Source of the DNA: Pseudomonadota bacterium
GTDB lineage: Bacteria > Pseudomonadota > Gammaproteobacteria > Acidiferrobacterales > Acidiferrobacteraceae
Reading direction: 5' to 3'
Length of the DNA stretch: 8,126 bases
Assembly: GCA_021797365.1 (NCBI GenBank)
Contig: JAJZZU010000095.1
Coordinates: 1-8,126, forward strand
Below, in pieces: positions 6,652 through 8,126 of this stretch (positions are counted from its first letter, which is position 1; every line of letters begins with the position of its first letter). The position numbers and the translations under genes are program-made. The notes below the pieces were generated by a model. That model was not told the origin of the DNA. It saw only the letters and a list, made by a program, of their open reading frames with translations, and made no database searches.

Positions 6652-6891
6652 CTAGTGGTGCCGGCAGGACGTGCCGCACGTCTGGCAGGGCACCGAACGG
6701 GACGACTCGAGCACGCGCACCGCGTCCTCGCGACCGTGGGCCATGCGCGCATGTATGGCGGGCGCCGCCGATATCACCGGTCGTAACGGGCCTTGGCAAT
6801 GCGGGCAGCATGGCCGAGGCGCGCCGATCCGGTGGCGGATCGTGAGATGATTGTCACATCGCAGGCAGTGGTAATCATAGGTGGGTGCCAT
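6652..6891 (-). CDS. FmdB-like zinc-ribbon protein
   Basis: A 79-aa protein starting MAPTYDYHCLRCDNHL, the typical opening of the FmdB regulatory zinc-ribbon family. Two CxxC pairs (C9/C12 and C29/C32) form the ribbon, followed by the family's PLRPVISAAPAI segment. The tail is unusual in holding three further cysteines and two terminal histidines (CQTCGTSCRHH), which could bind a second metal. GGAG precedes the ATG at 6891. FmdB was named for regulation of formamidase in Methylophilus; most homologues are uncharacterised. It follows the carbonic-anhydrase-like gene past a hairpin terminator and precedes the sigma-54 activator, so it may be co-transcribed with the activator. Confidence 0.85.
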   Translation of the reverse strand: MAPTYDYHCLRCDNHLTIRHRIGAPRPCCPHCQGPLRPVISAAPAIHARMAHGREDAVRVLESSRSVPCQTCGTSCRHH

Positions 6892-6911
6892 AGTCGCTCC
6901 AGAAATCCATG

Positions 6912-6954
6912 AGAAAAATCGAAGAGAGGCAGGGGCGCCGCATGGGCGCCCCTG
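6912..6954 (-). terminator. Hairpin terminator after the carbonic-anhydrase-like gene
   Basis: A perfect 10-base stem, CAGGGGCGCC (6930-6939) with GGCGCCCCTG (6945-6954), encloses a 5-base loop. It starts 6 bases after the TAG of the upstream gene. On the minus strand a pyrimidine-rich stretch and then TTTTT (6912-6916) follow. The T-run sits about 13 bases from the stem, so termination may be partial. Confidence 0.65.
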
Positions 6955-6960
6955 CAGGGC

Positions 6961-7614
6961 CTAGGTCCAGCGCGGCGGCTGCCGACCGGTCAGTCCGAAG
7001 TCCGCGGGGGTGACATCGGTGCCCTCGCGTCCGCCCTTGTCGCGACGCGGGGCACGCAAGCGCCGGGTCTCGACCTCCCAGATCCAACCGCTGATCGTCA
7101 CGTCTTTGGGAATCAGCGGGTGCGCGCGGAAGGTCTCGATGGTCTTAAGGCATGTGTCGTCCACGTCATCCATCATGCCGATCCACTTGGCGAACGCGCC
7201 CTTTGCCAAGGTGAGCTCCGGCAAGGTCGGGTCGAGCGTCACCGCATCGGGGTCCACGCCCCGCTCACGCAGGGTCTTCTCGAGATCACGCGCGTTGGCC
7301 GACAGCATCCCGCATTGGGTATGCTGAACGATCACGATCTCGCGGGTCCCGAAGAACTGGCAGGTCAGCATGGCCGAGCGGATGGCATCATCGGTCACGA
7401 TCCCGCCGGCATTGCGGAAACAGTGGGCATCGCCGCCGCCGGCGGGCGTATCGACATGGATGCCGAGCGCCTCGTCGACGGGGAGGCGCTCATCCATGCA
7501 CGCCAGCACCCACAGCCGGCGATTGTTGGGGCCGTTGGCCCCATAGCGACGCCGCTTGGCCCATGCGCCATAGGCGGCGACGCGCGCCGTCAGTTCCTCG
7601 TTCAATGTCGTCAT
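6961..7614 (-). CDS. Beta-carbonic anhydrase family protein (clade D-like)
   Basis: A 217-aa zinc enzyme, probably interconverting CO2 and bicarbonate, or hydrolysing COS/CS2. The metal ligands and catalytic dyad are visible: C39-M-D41-E-R43, then H98-T-Q-C101-G. The surrounding AHCFRNAGGIVTDDAIRS (63-80) and GTREIVIVQHTQCGML match the Rv1284-like clade D. Carbonyl sulfide hydrolase of Thiobacillus thioparus belongs to the same clade, so motifs alone cannot choose between the activities. Residues 53-62 (HVDTPAGGGD) are longer than I recall for clade D members at this place, and the C-terminal 30 residues are Arg-rich and Pro-containing. No signal peptide, so cytoplasmic. The ATG at 7614 has AAGGAG at 7624-7629. 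It appears to be transcribed alone from a -24/-12 promoter and ended by the hairpin downstream. Confidence 0.9.
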   Translation of the reverse strand: MTTLNEELTARVAAYGAWAKRRRYGANGPNNRRLWVLACMDERLPVDEALGIHVDTPAGGGDAHCFRNAGGIVTDDAIRSAMLTCQFFGTREIVIVQHTQCGMLSANARDLEKTLRERGVDPDAVTLDPTLPELTLAKGAFAKWIGMMDDVDDTCLKTIETFRAHPLIPKDVTISGWIWEVETRRLRAPRRDKGGREGTDVTPADFGLTGRQPPRWT

Positions 7615-7646
7615 GTCGTGATACTCCTTGTCTTGGGAAGGATAAG

Positions 7647-7733
7647 GTGCCGGGCCCGTAAAAAACCTGGAGCGCCGGGTACCGAGACCTTAGGGCAAGG
7701 ACCGTGCCGGGTCGGGGCCCTGGAAAAACCTGG
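7647..7733. repeat. Pair of short direct repeats in the leader of the carbonic-anhydrase-like gene
   Basis: GTGCCGGG occurs at 7647-7654 and 7704-7711, and AAAAACCTGG at 7661-7670 and 7724-7733, in the same order and orientation. The right-hand GTGCCGGG overlaps the possible -24 element. They could be a partial duplication of a promoter or binding sites. Confidence 0.5.
7695..7709 (-). promoter_or_regulatory. Sigma-54 (-24/-12) promoter candidate for the carbonic-anhydrase-like gene
   Basis: The minus strand reads CGGCAC-GGTCC-TTGC, then C. This gives the invariant GG and GC at the correct distance, five of six at -24, GR at the start of the spacer, and a perfect TTGC. Transcription would start near 7683, about 70 bases before the ATG. 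It is the better of the two -24/-12 matches in the window, and a sigma-54 activator is encoded next door. Confidence 0.55.
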
Positions 7734-8126
7734 CCTCGGGCAAATCTCGTGGGAAGCGGCGCTACACCATTTCCGGATGCGTGGCGGTTATAGACGGATA
7801 ATAATGGCTGATTCGGTTGAGAAGCGGCAGTTCTCAGGGGGAAGCGGGCCAGCACATGGGCGAGGCCCCTACCACTTGATGGACAACGACCCATATAGAG
7901 ACTGACAGACCCGTTATGGCCGCATGAGAGAAAGTGCGAGGGGAACCCCAAGGCCCGGCTGCCAGACCGTGCAGCGCAGGGGGGAGGTGGGGATGCGGCC
8001 GCTGCTGGCGGCGTAGCCGCCGGGCCAAACGGTGGCGGTTCAGGCCGAGCGGCGCCGTAGCGGTATGGCGCGCCAGGCGCGCACAGCCGGCACCGAACAA
8101 GGGCGGAGCGGGATCGGCGACACGAC
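7734..8126. other. Stretch without a supportable gene at the window edge
   Basis: Frames on both strands are short, Arg/Pro-rich and lack recognisable motifs or ribosome binding sites. Visible features: an AT-rich patch near 7788-7806 in otherwise GC-rich DNA, which could be promoter material; a perfect hairpin GGCGGC-GTA-GCCGCC at 8007-8021; and a GGCGCGC repeat near 8064-8078. It may be regulatory DNA, a decayed gene or the edge of a mobile element. Nothing visible decides between these. Confidence 0.4.

Noticed and set aside
5794..6786. Long plus-strand open frame (330 codons)
   Set aside because: It is antisense to the sigma-54 activator and runs on into the zinc-ribbon gene region; no motifs and no ribosome binding site.
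7120..7905. Plus-strand open frame opposite the carbonic-anhydrase-like gene
   Set aside because: Shadow of a gene with intact zinc-ligand motifs; the part beyond 7614 has no support either.
7834..8100. Minus-strand 88-codon frame at the right edge
   Set aside because: Low-complexity composition, no ribosome binding site and no recognised family; not called as a gene.

Overview
This window is GC-rich proteobacterial DNA in which every gene I can support lies on the minus strand, so transcription runs from high to low coordinates. The sigma-54 activator, FmdB-type zinc ribbon and clade-D-like beta-carbonic anhydrase suggest a beta- or gammaproteobacterium. A chemolithoautotroph of the Acidiferrobacter/Thiobacillus kind is possible, but that is inference and cannot be settled from this sequence.

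Right part (about 4940-8126), in order of transcription. A roughly 390-base stretch at the edge has no convincing gene. It is followed by a leader with a good -24/-12 (sigma-54 type) promoter candidate and a pair of short direct repeats. Then come a beta-carbonic-anhydrase-family gene (possibly a carbonyl sulfide or CS2 hydrolase), a GC-rich hairpin terminator, a small FmdB-like zinc-ribbon gene, and a full-length sigma-54 activator with an N-terminal cysteine-containing sensor region, an intact GAFTGA-type AAA+ core and a Fis-type helix-turn-helix.

Middle (4611-4938). This 328-base intergenic region carries a perfect 6+6 palindrome (4880-4895), a second inverted repeat (4897-4915) and an imperfect -24/-12 element (4654-4669) just before the next operon. 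The layout fits an enhancer plus promoter for the neighbouring sigma-54 activator.

Left part (1-4610). This is a tightly packed run of seven genes: a possible winged-helix protein with a basic amphipathic tail; a small MglA/CvnD-like GTPase; a PstB-like ABC ATPase that is frameshifted and has lost its signature motif; a CX5R protein phosphatase; a divergent Roadblock/LC7-like protein; a canonical Roadblock/LC7 protein; and a malate/lactate dehydrogenase-family enzyme cut by the window edge. The first five are joined by stop-start overlaps or gaps of 0-20 bases.

Small GTPase plus Roadblock proteins is the core of the MglA/MglB polarity switch of Myxococcus and of the conservons of Streptomyces. 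Here it is combined with a protein phosphatase, an orphan degenerate ABC ATPase and an atypical dehydrogenase under apparent sigma-54 control. That combination is the most interesting feature of the window; its physiological output cannot be read from the sequence.
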